Shown here in pieces: positions 8,975-17,462 of a stretch of DNA of 62,980 nt (the stretch's first letter is position 1; each line of letters starts with the position of its first letter). The position numbers and the translations under genes are program-made. Location: positions 1 to 62,980 of the forward strand of contig CAYXWH010000004.1 in assembly GCA_964468755.1 (NCBI GenBank), given 5' to 3'. The DNA is from CAYXWH01 sp964468755. GTDB lineage: Bacteria; Chloroflexota; Dehalococcoidia; Dehalococcoidales; RBG-16-60-22. The notes beneath the pieces are model-generated. The model was not told where the DNA came from and made no database searches. It was given only the letters and a program-made list of their open reading frames with translations.

Positions 8975-10468
8975 GTGAGGCTGGTGGAAAAAGTCGGCTG
9001 GGATAAGCAGCGGTTATATCAGTTAGTTCAGGACAAGCTGGGCGACCGGTTGTTCCTGGTGGTTTCCAATAGGGAGCCATATATTCACAGCCGGTCGGAT
9101 AGCGGGGTGGTATGGAGCCGCCCGGTGAGCGGCCTTACCGAGGCTCTGGACCCGGTGATGCGGGCTTCCGGGGGAACCTGGGTAGCCCAGGGAACCGGTG
9201 ATGCCGATAGGGAGGTGGTTGATGCCGATAATAGGGTTGCCGTGCCGCCGGACAGTCCCCAGTATACTCTGCGCCGGGTGTGGCTCAGTAAGGAACAGGT
9301 TGACGGGTTCTACCTTGGTTTCTCCAATGAGGCGCTGTGGCCACTGTGCCATGTAACTTTTAATCCGCCCATTTACCGGGAGTCTGACTGGGAAGCCTAT
9401 CGGCAGGTAAACCGGATTTTTGCTGACGCGGTGCTGCAGGAGATTGCCGGGCGACCGGCGCTGGTGCTGGTCCAGGACTACCACTTCGCACTGCTTTCGG
9501 GAATGATAAAAGAGCGGAATCCCGGGTTGACGGTGGGACAGTTCTGGCACATTCCCTGGCCGATGCATGAAGTATTCCGTACCTGTCCCTGGCAGGAGGA
9601 GATACTGGAGGGAATGCTCGGCAACGATTTACTGGGTTTTCATGTCCGGTCGTTTGCCGACAATTTCATGGACACGGTGCGTCACGGTCTGGGAGCCCGG
9701 ACAGATGCCGAGCACGCCACCATCAATCACCGGGGCAAGCCTACCCTGGTGGAGCCGTTCCCCATCAGCGTGGACTTTGATAGCCTCTCCGAGCAGGCGG
9801 GGACCGAGCAGGTGACGGAGGAGATGGCAAAGCTCAGCAGCGAATTCGACCTGGCCGGTAAGCATATCGGTGTTGGCATGGACCGCATGGACTACACCAA
9901 GGGAATTCCCCAGCGATTGCAGGCGCTGGACATGTTTTTGGATAAATATCCTGATTACCGGGGGAAAGTGGTCTTCATCCAGGCCGGTATGCCCAGCCGG
10001 ACCCAGATTGATAGCTACCGGGATATCGGGCAGCGGATTGACGACCTGATAAGCGGTATCAATGCCAAATACGCCACCGATTCCTGGCAGCCGATAGTAG
10101 CCCTGACCCGGCAATTAAGCCCGGTCGCGTTAAATGCCCTGCGCCGGCTGGCCGCCTTCTGCGTGGTCAGCTCCCTGCATGACGGCATGAACCTGGTCGC
10201 CAAGGAGTATGTTGCCGCCAGGGTTGATGGAGATGGCGTTCTCGTTCTGAGTAAATTTACCGGTGCTGCCGCGGAAATGCCGGAGGCTCTCCTCATCAAT
10301 CCCTTCGCCATCGGTGACTTTGCCGACAAGATACGGGAGGCAATCGAGATGCCGGAGTCAGAACGTCGGCAGCGGATGAAAGCCATGCGGGAAACGGTGG
10401 CTGCCTACAATATCTACCGCTGGGGAGCCGCTATGGTCTCCCGGTTAATCTCCGTTGCGGGGGTCTAG
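8975..10468 (+). CDS. otsA: trehalose-6-phosphate synthase (GT20)
   Basis: 497 aa glycosyltransferase family 20 protein; transfers glucose from a nucleotide sugar to glucose-6-phosphate. Seen: VVSNREPYIH near residue 30, ALWPLCHVTFNPP, the substrate segments VLVQDYHFALLS and FWHIPWPMHEVF, GFHVRSFADNFMDT, the phosphate-binding GMDRMDYTKGIPQRLQA, and the C-terminal SSLHDGMNLVAKEYVAAR that contacts the donor. GTG start at 8975; a GTG nine bases later has AGGTGAGG upstream and may be the true start. otsB overlaps by one base. A related GT20 enzyme such as glucosylglycerol-phosphate synthase cannot be excluded, but the otsB neighbour favours trehalose. Confidence 0.9.
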   Translation: MRLVEKVGWDKQRLYQLVQDKLGDRLFLVVSNREPYIHSRSDSGVVWSRPVSGLTEALDPVMRASGGTWVAQGTGDADREVVDADNRVAVPPDSPQYTLRRVWLSKEQVDGFYLGFSNEALWPLCHVTFNPPIYRESDWEAYRQVNRIFADAVLQEIAGRPALVLVQDYHFALLSGMIKERNPGLTVGQFWHIPWPMHEVFRTCPWQEEILEGMLGNDLLGFHVRSFADNFMDTVRHGLGARTDAEHATINHRGKPTLVEPFPISVDFDSLSEQAGTEQVTEEMAKLSSEFDLAGKHIGVGMDRMDYTKGIPQRLQALDMFLDKYPDYRGKVVFIQAGMPSRTQIDSYRDIGQRIDDLISGINAKYATDSWQPIVALTRQLSPVALNALRRLAAFCVVSSLHDGMNLVAKEYVAARVDGDGVLVLSKFTGAAAEMPEALLINPFAIGDFADKIREAIEMPESERRQRMKAMRETVAAYNIYRWGAAMVSRLISVAGV

Positions 10469-11289
10469 TGCAGCATTTCTTTGATTCGTGGCAGTCCTTT
10501 ATCAGTGACGTCAGGTCAGCCGCTCACCTTTTGTTCCTCTCTGACTACGATGGCACCCTGACGCCTATTGTCGGCAGGCCGGTGGAGGCGACACTTTCTT
10601 CCGAGGTCAGGGACAAGCTTGGTATCCTGGCTAAACAACCCTCGGTCAGTGTGGGCATAATCAGCGGCCGCGCCCTGAGTGAGCTCAAAAACATGGTTGG
10701 TATCGATGCGATTTACTATGCCGGGAATCACGGGCTGGAAATCGAGGGCCCCGGTCTCGCTTTTACCAGTCGGGAAGCCGAAGCCGCCCGGGCAGTAATC
10801 GGCGACCTAGCGAAGCAGTTAGTCGACAGCCTGGGCCGTATTGACGGGGTCCTTGTCGAGGATAAAGGCTTGAGCTTGAGCGTGCACTATCGTCTGGTGA
10901 AACCGAACGAGGAAGGTGCCGTGGCTGACCTTTTCCGGCGGACTACCGCACCATTGCTCGATGCCGGCGGAATCAGGATTACCTCCGGGAAGAAGGTCTG
11001 GGAAGTGAGACCGCCGATAGACTGGCATAAGGGGAAGGCGGTACAGGTAATTCGTGAACAAATACAGTCATTGCCGGGACGGAAAGAGCTGCTTACTATC
11101 TACCTCGGTGATGATACCACTGACGAGGATGCCTTCCGGGTTCTTCACCGTCCCCGGGGCTGGAGCATTCTGGTGGGAGGCGAGAACCCTTCATCGCATG
11201 CCGGCTATTTTCTGGAGGGCACCCCGGAAGTGGTTATGCTGCTTGCCCGACTTATTGAGCTGGACAAAGGCGGTGAGGGCCGGTTATGA
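10468..11289 (+). CDS. otsB: trehalose-6-phosphate phosphatase
   Basis: 273 aa HAD-superfamily phosphatase that releases trehalose. Motif I is SDYDGTLTPI with nucleophile Asp26 and Asp28; ISGRAL is motif II; YYAGNHGLEIEG is the typical T6PP loop; LGDDTTDEDAF is motif IV binding Mg2+. The GTG start shares its G with the TAG stop of otsA, so the two are co-translated. Trehalose would serve as compatible solute or carbon store. Confidence 0.92.
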   Translation: MQHFFDSWQSFISDVRSAAHLLFLSDYDGTLTPIVGRPVEATLSSEVRDKLGILAKQPSVSVGIISGRALSELKNMVGIDAIYYAGNHGLEIEGPGLAFTSREAEAARAVIGDLAKQLVDSLGRIDGVLVEDKGLSLSVHYRLVKPNEEGAVADLFRRTTAPLLDAGGIRITSGKKVWEVRPPIDWHKGKAVQVIREQIQSLPGRKELLTIYLGDDTTDEDAFRVLHRPRGWSILVGGENPSSHAGYFLEGTPEVVMLLARLIELDKGGEGRL

Positions 11290-11294
11290 AAATC

Positions 11295-11325
11295 CCCCGC
11301 CGGGGTAAGTCCGCCGGCGTATTGC
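11295..11325. terminator. GC-rich hairpins between convergent otsB and galT
   Basis: Two small inverted repeats lie in the 39-base gap: CCCC(gcc)GGGG at 11295-11305 and CCGGC(gtatt)GCCGG ending near 11325. There is no T-run on either side, so intrinsic termination is uncertain; they may act as 3' end stabilisers for both transcripts. Confidence 0.35.
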
Positions 11326-11328
11326 CGG

Positions 11329-12372
11329 CTACGTCTGGGTTTCCAGGGAGACTTTTTCTTCCTCGCGCAGCGTGGCAATGAACTCCCGGGTAGTCCGGGC
11401 GGTCTCTTCCGGCAGCGCGGTGCTGATATAAATACCGGAACCCATCTCAAACCCGGCAATGGTGCTTAACCTGGGAACTATCCGTATATGCCAGTGGTAG
11501 TACGGGTCTTCTTCATCCTCGGTGGTGGTGCTGTCAATCATGAGGTTGAAGGCGGGATTATATAATTTTTCATATAAACAGAGCAGGATATCTTTCAGCA
11601 CCTGGGCGAGCTCGGAGAAGGTGGTGGGCGGGAAGAGGCCAAATGAGGAGTAGTGTTTCTTGGGAATTATCCAGGTCTCATAGGGTACGTGTGATGCGTA
11701 AGGATGAAAGACAAGGAACTCTTTGGTACTGGCTACCACCCTTTCCTTTTCCGACTCCCAGCCAATCAGGTCACAGTACAGACACTGGCCCATATCCGCA
11801 TAGTATTCGTGGGCAACGTCAAATTTACGGTGGTAGTACGGGGATATGATAGGGGTGGCTACTAACTGCGAATGGGCGTGTATCAGGGACGTCCCCGCCG
11901 CCCAGCCGTGGTTCTTGAAAATGTGGATGAAGCGGATGCGCTGGTTTTTCTTGATGGCGTTATACCGTTCCTGATAGCTTACCAGCACCTTCTCGATGTG
12001 CTGGTAGGTCATCAGCGCCGTGGGTAGGTTGTGGAGCGGAGTTTCAATGATTACCTCGTGTATGCCAAAGCCGCCCATTTTGCGGAAAAAGGGCCCATCC
12101 CGGTGCCGGGTAATATCCGCGAGCGGGTCGAGTGCCGCGAACCGATTGGGCACCACCCGTACTTCCCAGGCTGATTTTTCACTTGAGACGGGGATTCTAA
12201 ACACCTCTTCGGGGGTCTTGTCTTCATTGCCGGGGCAGAAGGGGCAGGATGCATCCCAGTCAGGCCAGTCACCCGCGTGGCGTTTCGGGGGCTCCTGTGA
12301 CGGGCGCTTGGCTCTTTCCGGGGCGATAATAACCCATTCTTTGGTTGCTGGGTCCTGCCTGAGTTCGGACAT
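11329..12372 (-). CDS. galT: galactose-1-phosphate uridylyltransferase
   Basis: 347 aa HIT-superfamily nucleotidyltransferase that exchanges hexose-1-phosphate with UDP-glucose. Zinc-site cysteines CPFCPGNED at residues 43-51; catalytic triad region H165-A-H167-S-Q169, with His167 expected to be uridylylated; C-terminal WHIRIVPRLS. Lies 33 bases downstream of glgC on the same strand and is probably in the same transcript, linking it with sugar-nucleotide supply. No other Leloir gene is seen nearby, and enzymes of this subfamily can accept other hexose phosphates or ADP-glucose. Confidence 0.88.
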   Translation of the reverse strand: MSELRQDPATKEWVIIAPERAKRPSQEPPKRHAGDWPDWDASCPFCPGNEDKTPEEVFRIPVSSEKSAWEVRVVPNRFAALDPLADITRHRDGPFFRKMGGFGIHEVIIETPLHNLPTALMTYQHIEKVLVSYQERYNAIKKNQRIRFIHIFKNHGWAAGTSLIHAHSQLVATPIISPYYHRKFDVAHEYYADMGQCLYCDLIGWESEKERVVASTKEFLVFHPYASHVPYETWIIPKKHYSSFGLFPPTTFSELAQVLKDILLCLYEKLYNPAFNLMIDSTTTEDEEDPYYHWHIRIVPRLSTIAGFEMGSGIYISTALPEETARTTREFIATLREEEKVSLETQT

Positions 12373-12405
12373 TATGCCCTGCCTCCCCGGCTGATTAAGT
12401 AGCGG

Positions 12406-13683
12406 TTATTTCCTTCTTCTGACTCTTGCCCTCGGTCTGATGCTCTCACCACTTTCAATTTCGGTGTCGGGGAAGTCGGTCTTGGCAACGTTGCCGTGGA
12501 TTATACAGTTGCGGCCTATCCGGGTGCCGTGACCGATGTGGGTGCCCTTACCGATAATGGTGATTCCGGTATTCAGTACACCGGGTTCCCGGCGGTTTTC
12601 CCGGTAGTCCTCACCGAAGCCGATGTGGCAATCAGATTCCACCACTATTTCTTTATCGAGAATGCAATAATCAATAATGCTGTCGCGCCCCACGGCGGTG
12701 TCATTCATGATGATTGAGTCCCGGACCAGTGCGCCCTTGGCGACTCTGACTCCGGGAGAGACGACCGAATGTTCAACCCTGCCTTCAATCACACAGCCGC
12801 CGGAGATGAGGCTGTTGGTAACATCGGCGGTATCAGAAATCATGGTAGGCGGGGTCTCCTCCTCCTGGGTACGGAGAGGCCAATCCGTGTCAGCGAGCAT
12901 AATTGATGACATTTCCAGCAGGTCCATGTTGGTCTGCCAGTAGGTATGCAGGGTGCCCACGTCTCGCCAGTACCCCTCGAACCGGTAGGCATAAATATTA
13001 TTTTTACTCACCATTTTGGGAAAAATGTTTTTCCCGAAGTCATACTGGGAGTTGCTCGCCGCGTCCTCCAGACATTCCCGCAGCAGGTCGATGTTGAACA
13101 AATAGACCCCCATGGATACAAGATTGCTGGCTGGCTTCTTGACCTTTTCCTGGAAGCCGGTAACCCGCCCGTTTTCATCTACCGTAACCGTGCCGAACTT
13201 ACTAAGCTCATCTTCAGGTAAGGGAGTAACGGCTATGGTGACCTCCGCCTTATTCTCCCGGTGTAAATCAAGCATGGCCATGTAGTCCATCTTATAGACA
13301 TGGTCACCGCTGAGGACTAATGCCATATCCACATCTTTCTGGTCGATACGGTCAAGGTTCTGGTACACGGCATCAGCTGTGCCTTTATACCAGTCACGTC
13401 CCTGCTCGCGGGCAAGGTAAGGCTGGAGTATCCTTATTCTCTTGTCCGGCGGTACCAGACCCCAGGGCAGTCCGATGCCGATGTGCTCAGCGAGGGAGAG
13501 CGGCTGATACTGGGTGAGGACTACTACGTTGCGCATGCCCGAATTCACGCAATTGCTCAGAGTGAAGTCGATTATACGGTAGTTGCCGGCAAAGGGGACC
13601 GCTGGTTTCGCCCGCTCGCGGGCGAGAATACTAAGGCGCTCTCCCTGGCCCCCGGCTAAGATGATAGCTAAAACACGGTCCAT
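12406..13683 (-). CDS. glgC: glucose-1-phosphate adenylyltransferase
   Basis: 425 aa ADP-glucose pyrophosphorylase. N-terminal nucleotidyltransferase domain beginning AIILAGGQGERLSILARERA, with GNYRIIDFTLSN, GTADAVYQN, SGDHVYKMDY and GYWRDVGT; C-terminal left-handed beta-helix of hexapeptide repeats (SVVSPGVRVAKGALVRDSII). Makes ADP-glucose for glycogen or for ADP-glucose-dependent trehalose synthesis, fitting the otsAB neighbours. The Shine-Dalgarno is weak, and a 32-codon ORF ends only 6 bases upstream, so translation may be coupled to it. It has a near-consensus promoter. Confidence 0.92.
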   Translation of the reverse strand: MDRVLAIILAGGQGERLSILARERAKPAVPFAGNYRIIDFTLSNCVNSGMRNVVVLTQYQPLSLAEHIGIGLPWGLVPPDKRIRILQPYLAREQGRDWYKGTADAVYQNLDRIDQKDVDMALVLSGDHVYKMDYMAMLDLHRENKAEVTIAVTPLPEDELSKFGTVTVDENGRVTGFQEKVKKPASNLVSMGVYLFNIDLLRECLEDAASNSQYDFGKNIFPKMVSKNNIYAYRFEGYWRDVGTLHTYWQTNMDLLEMSSIMLADTDWPLRTQEEETPPTMISDTADVTNSLISGGCVIEGRVEHSVVSPGVRVAKGALVRDSIIMNDTAVGRDSIIDYCILDKEIVVESDCHIGFGEDYRENRREPGVLNTGITIIGKGTHIGHGTRIGRNCIIHGNVAKTDFPDTEIESGESIRPRARVRRRK

Positions 13684-13689
13684 AAATGT

Positions 13690-13788
13690 TTACCACTTAC
13701 TGGTAGTTTCACCGGATTCTATAGTTATCTCATCTTGAGAGGTGATTATCATCAGTAGCCGTTTGGTTGTTTGCCAGAGAATGCTCAT
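13690..13788 (-). CDS. candidate small leader ORF in glgC 5' UTR (32 aa)
   Basis: An open frame of 32 codons starts about 9 bases after the predicted transcription start and ends TGG TAA six bases before the glgC ATG. The peptide starts MSILWQTTKRLLMIITSQ and ends with Thr-Thr-Ser-Lys-Trp. It fills nearly the whole leader. No clear run of a single amino acid is present, so it does not look like a classical attenuation peptide; coupling of glgC translation is the simplest role. It may also be chance. Confidence 0.3.
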   Translation of the reverse strand: MSILWQTTKRLLMIITSQDEITIESGETTSKW

Positions 13789-13803
13789 TACGTCTCTTTG
13801 TTC

Positions 13804-13832
13804 ATATTATCTTCAATCTTGGCATCTGTCAA
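13804..13832 (-). promoter_or_regulatory. strong promoter of glgC-galT
   Basis: Minus strand: perfect TTGACA (13832-13827), 17-base spacer, TAATAT (13809-13804). Predicted start near 13797, giving a leader of about 115 bases before glgC. Confidence 0.75.
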
Positions 13833-13936
13833 TAAAAACTATTTATATCGGCATAAAAGCGGCTGAAAATCGATTATATGCGGTCTGGTAGGGCTTCAGC
13901 AGGCTCCTGATTCCGCGAATTCTCGCCTCCCGGTAT

Positions 13937-13966
13937 TTGGCTATGACGCTGATGAAGTGGTAATAT
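13937..13966 (+). promoter_or_regulatory. candidate promoter of the desulforedoxin-like gene
   Basis: TTGGCT, 18-base spacer, TAATAT at 13961-13966. A second candidate further upstream (TTGGCA 13819, 17 bases, TTTATA 13842) overlaps the divergent glgC promoter and is weaker. Between them (13850-13930) I see nothing else. Confidence 0.4.
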
Positions 13967-13978
13967 TGAAGAAGAGTT

Positions 13979-13997
13979 CGCCTGGTATGGCCAGGCG
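13979..13997 (+). promoter_or_regulatory. hairpin in leader of desulforedoxin-like gene
   Basis: Perfect 7-bp inverted repeat CGCCTGG-tatgg-CCAGGCG, about 6 bases after the predicted transcription start and 86 bases before the start codon. No T-run follows, so it is more likely a 5' stabilising or protein-binding structure than a terminator. Confidence 0.4.
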
Positions 13998-14083
13998 TAG
14001 CAGCGATGAGCATCCCGGTGAGTGAGGATAGTTACCGGCAACTTGAGATACATATGGGAGAGAGGCAGCAAGGAGGTTCCCAA

Positions 14084-14206
14084 ATGGCAGTTGAAGCGGT
14101 AGGGGAAAAGTATCGATGTAACGTCTGTGGCAATGAGGTAGAGGTTACCAAGGTTGGTGGTGGCACCCTGGTCTGCTGCGGTGAGGAGATGGAGAAAATA
14201 GAGTGA
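14084..14206 (+). CDS. desulforedoxin-like iron protein (desulfoferrodoxin N-terminal domain)
   Basis: 40 aa, close to the 36 aa of free-standing desulforedoxin. Reads YRCNVCGNEVEVTKVGGG and then LVCCGEEM: the CxxC and adjacent CC cysteines are the Fe(SCys)4 ligands of the Dx domain. The ATG at 14084 has AAGGAGG seven bases upstream; the frame is open further upstream but without conservation or a good ribosome site. The superoxide reductase centre of full desulfoferrodoxin is missing, so it is likely an electron carrier in oxygen defence. The next gene overlaps its stop codon. Confidence 0.85.
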   Translation: MAVEAVGEKYRCNVCGNEVEVTKVGGGTLVCCGEEMEKIE

Positions 14207-14628
14207 TGGGGGTTATTCCGCCCCAGGGTAATTCGGCGTACTATTTTGCCTATGCTTCCAACCTGAATAAACAGCAGATGCTGTCGAGGTGCCCGGACAG
14301 CAAGCCGAAGTCGGTGGCTACATTGCCCAATTACCGGTTGGTTTTTGTCGGCTTCTCCCGGAAATGGCATGGCGGAGTTGCCAGCATTAAGCGAGAGCCC
14401 GGCGGGCGGGTGCGTGGGGCTATCTATGAGGTGAGCCAGGAGTGCTTGAAGCGACTGGACAGATATGAGGCAGGCTATACCAGACTGGAAGTCATCGTCT
14501 TTGACCAGGATGACGAGCCTATCCAGGCGGTAACTTATAGTAAGTCGGGTCAGATGGTGGACAGCCCCCCGTCGCCGGAATATCTGGCGGTCATTCAGCA
14601 GGGCTTGCGGGACTGGAGATTGTTCTAA
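14206..14628 (+). CDS. gamma-glutamylcyclotransferase-like protein
   Basis: 140 aa with the GGCT/AIG2 fold. Begins with YYFAYASNLNKQQM, matching the YGSN substrate loop of the family (here YASN), then VFVGFSRKWHGGVASI, the strand GAIYEVSQECLKRLDRYEAG with the acidic catalytic position (Glu in YEAG), and a final EYLAVIQQGLRDW. Expected to cyclise gamma-glutamyl amines or peptides to 5-oxoproline, but the substrate is unknown. The ATG overlaps the stop of the iron protein (TGATG); a GTG three bases earlier is also possible. Confidence 0.82.
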   Translation: MGVIPPQGNSAYYFAYASNLNKQQMLSRCPDSKPKSVATLPNYRLVFVGFSRKWHGGVASIKREPGGRVRGAIYEVSQECLKRLDRYEAGYTRLEVIVFDQDDEPIQAVTYSKSGQMVDSPPSPEYLAVIQQGLRDWRLF

Positions 14629-14799
14629 TATAGGATTCATTGGTTGGCTGCCCGGGGAAGCAGGTACCGGTCCCGGTTGCGCCCCCGGCTAATCTGATGT
14701 ATCATTCATTGAATGCACTGACCTAGAGAGCGGACTGAGCCATTTATTCTTAATACAGGTTGTTTCCCCGCATAAAATATGGTTTCAAAGGAGCAGTGA
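14629..14799 (+). other. intergenic region upstream of ahcY
   Basis: 171 bases. I find no recognisable SAM or SAH riboswitch core, no convincing promoter (best -10 is TAAAAT at 14773-14778 without a good -35) and no T-tailed hairpin. Confidence 0.5.
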
Positions 14800-16062
14800 A
14801 TGGCTTTTCATAATTATGACGTGAAAGACGCGTCGCTGGCTGAGGGTGGCCGGCAGCGGATCTGGTGGGCCAGCCGGGAAATGCCGGTGGTAAGGCTCGT
14901 CAAGGAACGGTTCGCTAGGGAGAAACCGCTGAAGGGTATCCGTATCGCCGGTTGCCTGCACGTTACCACCGAGACGGCTAATCTCGCCCTGACCCTCCAG
15001 GCAGGCGGTGCCGAGGTAATTCTCTGTGCATCTAATCCGTTGAGCACTCAGGATGATGCCGCCGCTGCCTTGGTGGACTATGACATTCCCACCAACGCCA
15101 TTAAGGGGGAGGATGAGGTAACCTACTACCGGCATATTAGTACCGCGCTGGACAGCAAGCCTCAACTGACCGTGGATGATGGTGCTGACCTGGTAACCAC
15201 GCTGCATACCAAGCGGAGTGATTTGATCGATGATGTAATCGGCGGTACTGAAGAGACTACGACCGGTGTTATCCGCCTGCGCAGCCTGGCTAAATCCGGT
15301 AAAATGAAATATCCCATCATTGCGGTCAATGATGCGCTCACCAAGCACCTTTTTGACAATCGCTATGGCACCGGGCAGAGCACCATAGATGGCATTACCC
15401 GGGCGACCAATATACTGTGGGCAGGGAAGCGGGTGGTAATTTGTGGCTACGGCTGGTGTGGCCGTGGCGTTGCCATGCGGGCTAAAGGACTGGGTGCTCA
15501 CGTTGTCATTACTGAAATCGAGCCGGTGCGTGCCCTGGAAGCGGCGATGGATGGCTTTCAGGTCATGCCGCTGATGGAAGCTGCCAGAACAGGTGATATC
15601 TTCATTACGGTGAGCGGGGACAAGCATGTTATTGACCAAGCCCACTTTGAGGTAATGAAAGACGGTGCCCTGCTCGCCAATAGCGGGCATTTCAACGTTG
15701 AGATTAATATTCCCGCCCTGGAAGACATGGCGCAGCGCAAGCGGGAGATACGGCCGTTTGTTGTGGAATACCAGTTGTCTGACGGACGGTGCCTGTACCT
15801 CCTTGGTGAGGGCAGGCTCATCAACCTGGCGGCGGCGGAGGGACACCCGGCCAGCGTCATGGACATGAGTTTTGCCAACCAGGCCCTCTGCCTGGAGCAT
15901 CTGGCAAAACATGGCGGCGAAATGGCGCCCGGGGTGTACCCGGTACCTGAGGAAATCGATAAACAGGTAGCCCGGCTCAAACTGCAGGCAATGGGTATTG
16001 TTATTGATACACTGACGCCAGAGCAGGAGAACTATCTATCCAGCTGGGAGGAAGGGACATAG
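14800..16062 (+). CDS. ahcY: adenosylhomocysteinase
   Basis: 420 aa. Reversibly hydrolyses S-adenosylhomocysteine to adenosine and homocysteine, clearing the product inhibitor of methyltransferases. Seen: early GCLHVTTETANLALTL, substrate residues in GGTEETTTGVIRL and PIIAVNDALTKHLFDNRYG, Rossmann NAD motif VVICGYGWCGRGVAMRAKGLG at about residue 210, and NSGHFNVEI. Lacks the long insertion of eukaryotic and proteobacterial forms, as in archaeal and Thermotoga-type enzymes. Shine-Dalgarno AAAGGAG seven bases before the ATG. metK follows after 50 bases, so the two form a methyl-cycle unit. Confidence 0.95.
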   Translation: MAFHNYDVKDASLAEGGRQRIWWASREMPVVRLVKERFAREKPLKGIRIAGCLHVTTETANLALTLQAGGAEVILCASNPLSTQDDAAAALVDYDIPTNAIKGEDEVTYYRHISTALDSKPQLTVDDGADLVTTLHTKRSDLIDDVIGGTEETTTGVIRLRSLAKSGKMKYPIIAVNDALTKHLFDNRYGTGQSTIDGITRATNILWAGKRVVICGYGWCGRGVAMRAKGLGAHVVITEIEPVRALEAAMDGFQVMPLMEAARTGDIFITVSGDKHVIDQAHFEVMKDGALLANSGHFNVEINIPALEDMAQRKREIRPFVVEYQLSDGRCLYLLGEGRLINLAAAEGHPASVMDMSFANQALCLEHLAKHGGEMAPGVYPVPEEIDKQVARLKLQAMGIVIDTLTPEQENYLSSWEEGT

Positions 16063-16112
16063 CGGCGGGGTGGAGCTGCCCGGTTTGTGTTACTTGAAAT
16101 TTGGAGGCAAGA

Positions 16113-17324
16113 ATGACCAATAGTTTTACCACTTCAAGCAATTACCTGCTGACGTCGGAGTCAGTTACTGAAGGGCATCCGGACAAGCTGTGCGACCAGA
16201 TATCGGATGCCGTTCTGGACCATATTATGGAACGCGATCCCTACGGCAGGGTAGCCTGTGAGACAGCGGTCACCACCGGCTTGATACTGGTAATGGGGGA
16301 GATTACCACGGACTGCTATGTTGAGGTCCCTCAGATAGTGCGTGACGTAGTCCGTGATATCGGGTATACCCGTCCGGAATACGGATTTGACTGTCAGACC
16401 TGCGGGGTGATGGTCTCCATCAATGAGCAATCCAGGGATATTGATATGGGGGTGAGCCGGTCTCTTGAGGCGAAGTCTGACTCCGTAGTTAACGACCTGG
16501 ACAAGATTGGTGCCGGTGACCAGGGGATGATGGTTGGCTTTGCCTGCAATGAGACGCCGGAATTGATGCCGCTGCCCATTTCCCTGGCGCACCGGCTTTG
16601 CCAGCGCCTGACTCAGGTCAGGAAGGAGGGGACCTTAGCCTACCTCCGCCCCGATGGTAAGTCACAGGTCACTGTTGAGTACAGTAGCGGTGTTCCCCGG
16701 CGAATTGACAGCGTTGTTATCGCTGCCCAGCACGACGATGATATCAGTCATGATAAGATTGAGCGAGACGTCATCGAGCGGGTAATCCGGGACGTCGTGC
16801 CCGGTTCACTGATCGACGAGCAGACCAGCTACTATGTAAATGCCACCGGCCGTTTCGTCATTGGCGGGCCGGTATCCGATACCGGTTTTACCGGGCGGAA
16901 GATTCTGGTTGACACCTATGGCGGTATTGCCCGGCACGGCGGTGGCGCCTTTTCCGGGAAAGACCCGACCAAGGTTGACCGCTCCGGGGCATATATGGCC
17001 CGGTACGTTGCCAAGAATATCGTCGCCGCTGGTCTGGCGGAGCGAATTGAAATACAGATTTCCTACGTTATCGGTGTTGCCCGTCCCCTCTCGGTTTCTA
17101 TTGAGACCTTCGGTACGGCCAGAGTCGAGAACCAGCGAATTAAAGACCTGATTAAACAGCACTTTGACCTGAGACCGGGGGCAATTATCCAGAACTTCAA
17201 TCTGCGGCGCCCCATCTACCGGGCTACTGCCGCCTACGGTCACTTTGGCCGCCCTGACCTTGACCTGCCGTGGGAGAAGACGGACATGGCGGAAGTGTTA
17301 AGAAAAGAGGCGCTGGGGGAATAG
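16113..17324 (+). CDS. metK: S-adenosylmethionine synthetase
   Basis: 403 aa. Makes SAM from methionine and ATP. N-terminal SESVTEGHPDKLCDQISDAV with the catalytic His and Asp, central GAGDQGMMVGFACNETPE, and the C-terminal GGGAFSGKDPTKVDRSGAYM P-loop-like segment with the metal and ATP ligands. The ATG at 16113 has GGAGG eight bases upstream; an in-frame TTG at 16101 lies inside that ribosome site and is rejected. Same direction as ahcY. Confidence 0.96.
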   Translation: MTNSFTTSSNYLLTSESVTEGHPDKLCDQISDAVLDHIMERDPYGRVACETAVTTGLILVMGEITTDCYVEVPQIVRDVVRDIGYTRPEYGFDCQTCGVMVSINEQSRDIDMGVSRSLEAKSDSVVNDLDKIGAGDQGMMVGFACNETPELMPLPISLAHRLCQRLTQVRKEGTLAYLRPDGKSQVTVEYSSGVPRRIDSVVIAAQHDDDISHDKIERDVIERVIRDVVPGSLIDEQTSYYVNATGRFVIGGPVSDTGFTGRKILVDTYGGIARHGGGAFSGKDPTKVDRSGAYMARYVAKNIVAAGLAERIEIQISYVIGVARPLSVSIETFGTARVENQRIKDLIKQHFDLRPGAIIQNFNLRRPIYRATAAYGHFGRPDLDLPWEKTDMAEVLRKEALGE

Positions 17325-17390
17325 TAAGCGGAGCCATAATTGCTTACTGAGAAACGTCGGCAGATAGTGCTATCCGTATCAGGGGAGTTT

Positions 17391-17444
17391 GAGGGGCTTG
17401 GCTCCTCTACCATATCCTTCCCCCTTTCCTGCTTGGGAGGGGGG
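17391..17444 (+). repeat. two adjacent hairpins between metK and pgm
   Basis: Stem 1: GAGGGGC-ttg-GCTCCTC (17391-17407), 7 bp with one G-T pair. Stem 2: CCCCCTTTCC-tgctt-GGGAGGGGGG (17420-17444), 10 bp with two G-T pairs. No T-run follows. The style resembles small dispersed intergenic repeats known in many genomes; no second copy is visible in this window. Confidence 0.5.
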
Positions 17445-17462
17445 ACTGAGGGGGTGAGCTAG

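Noticed and set aside
14629..14799. Possible SAM or SAH riboswitch before ahcY-metK
   Set aside because: No conserved core or expected helices could be found; only weak GC-rich inverted repeats.
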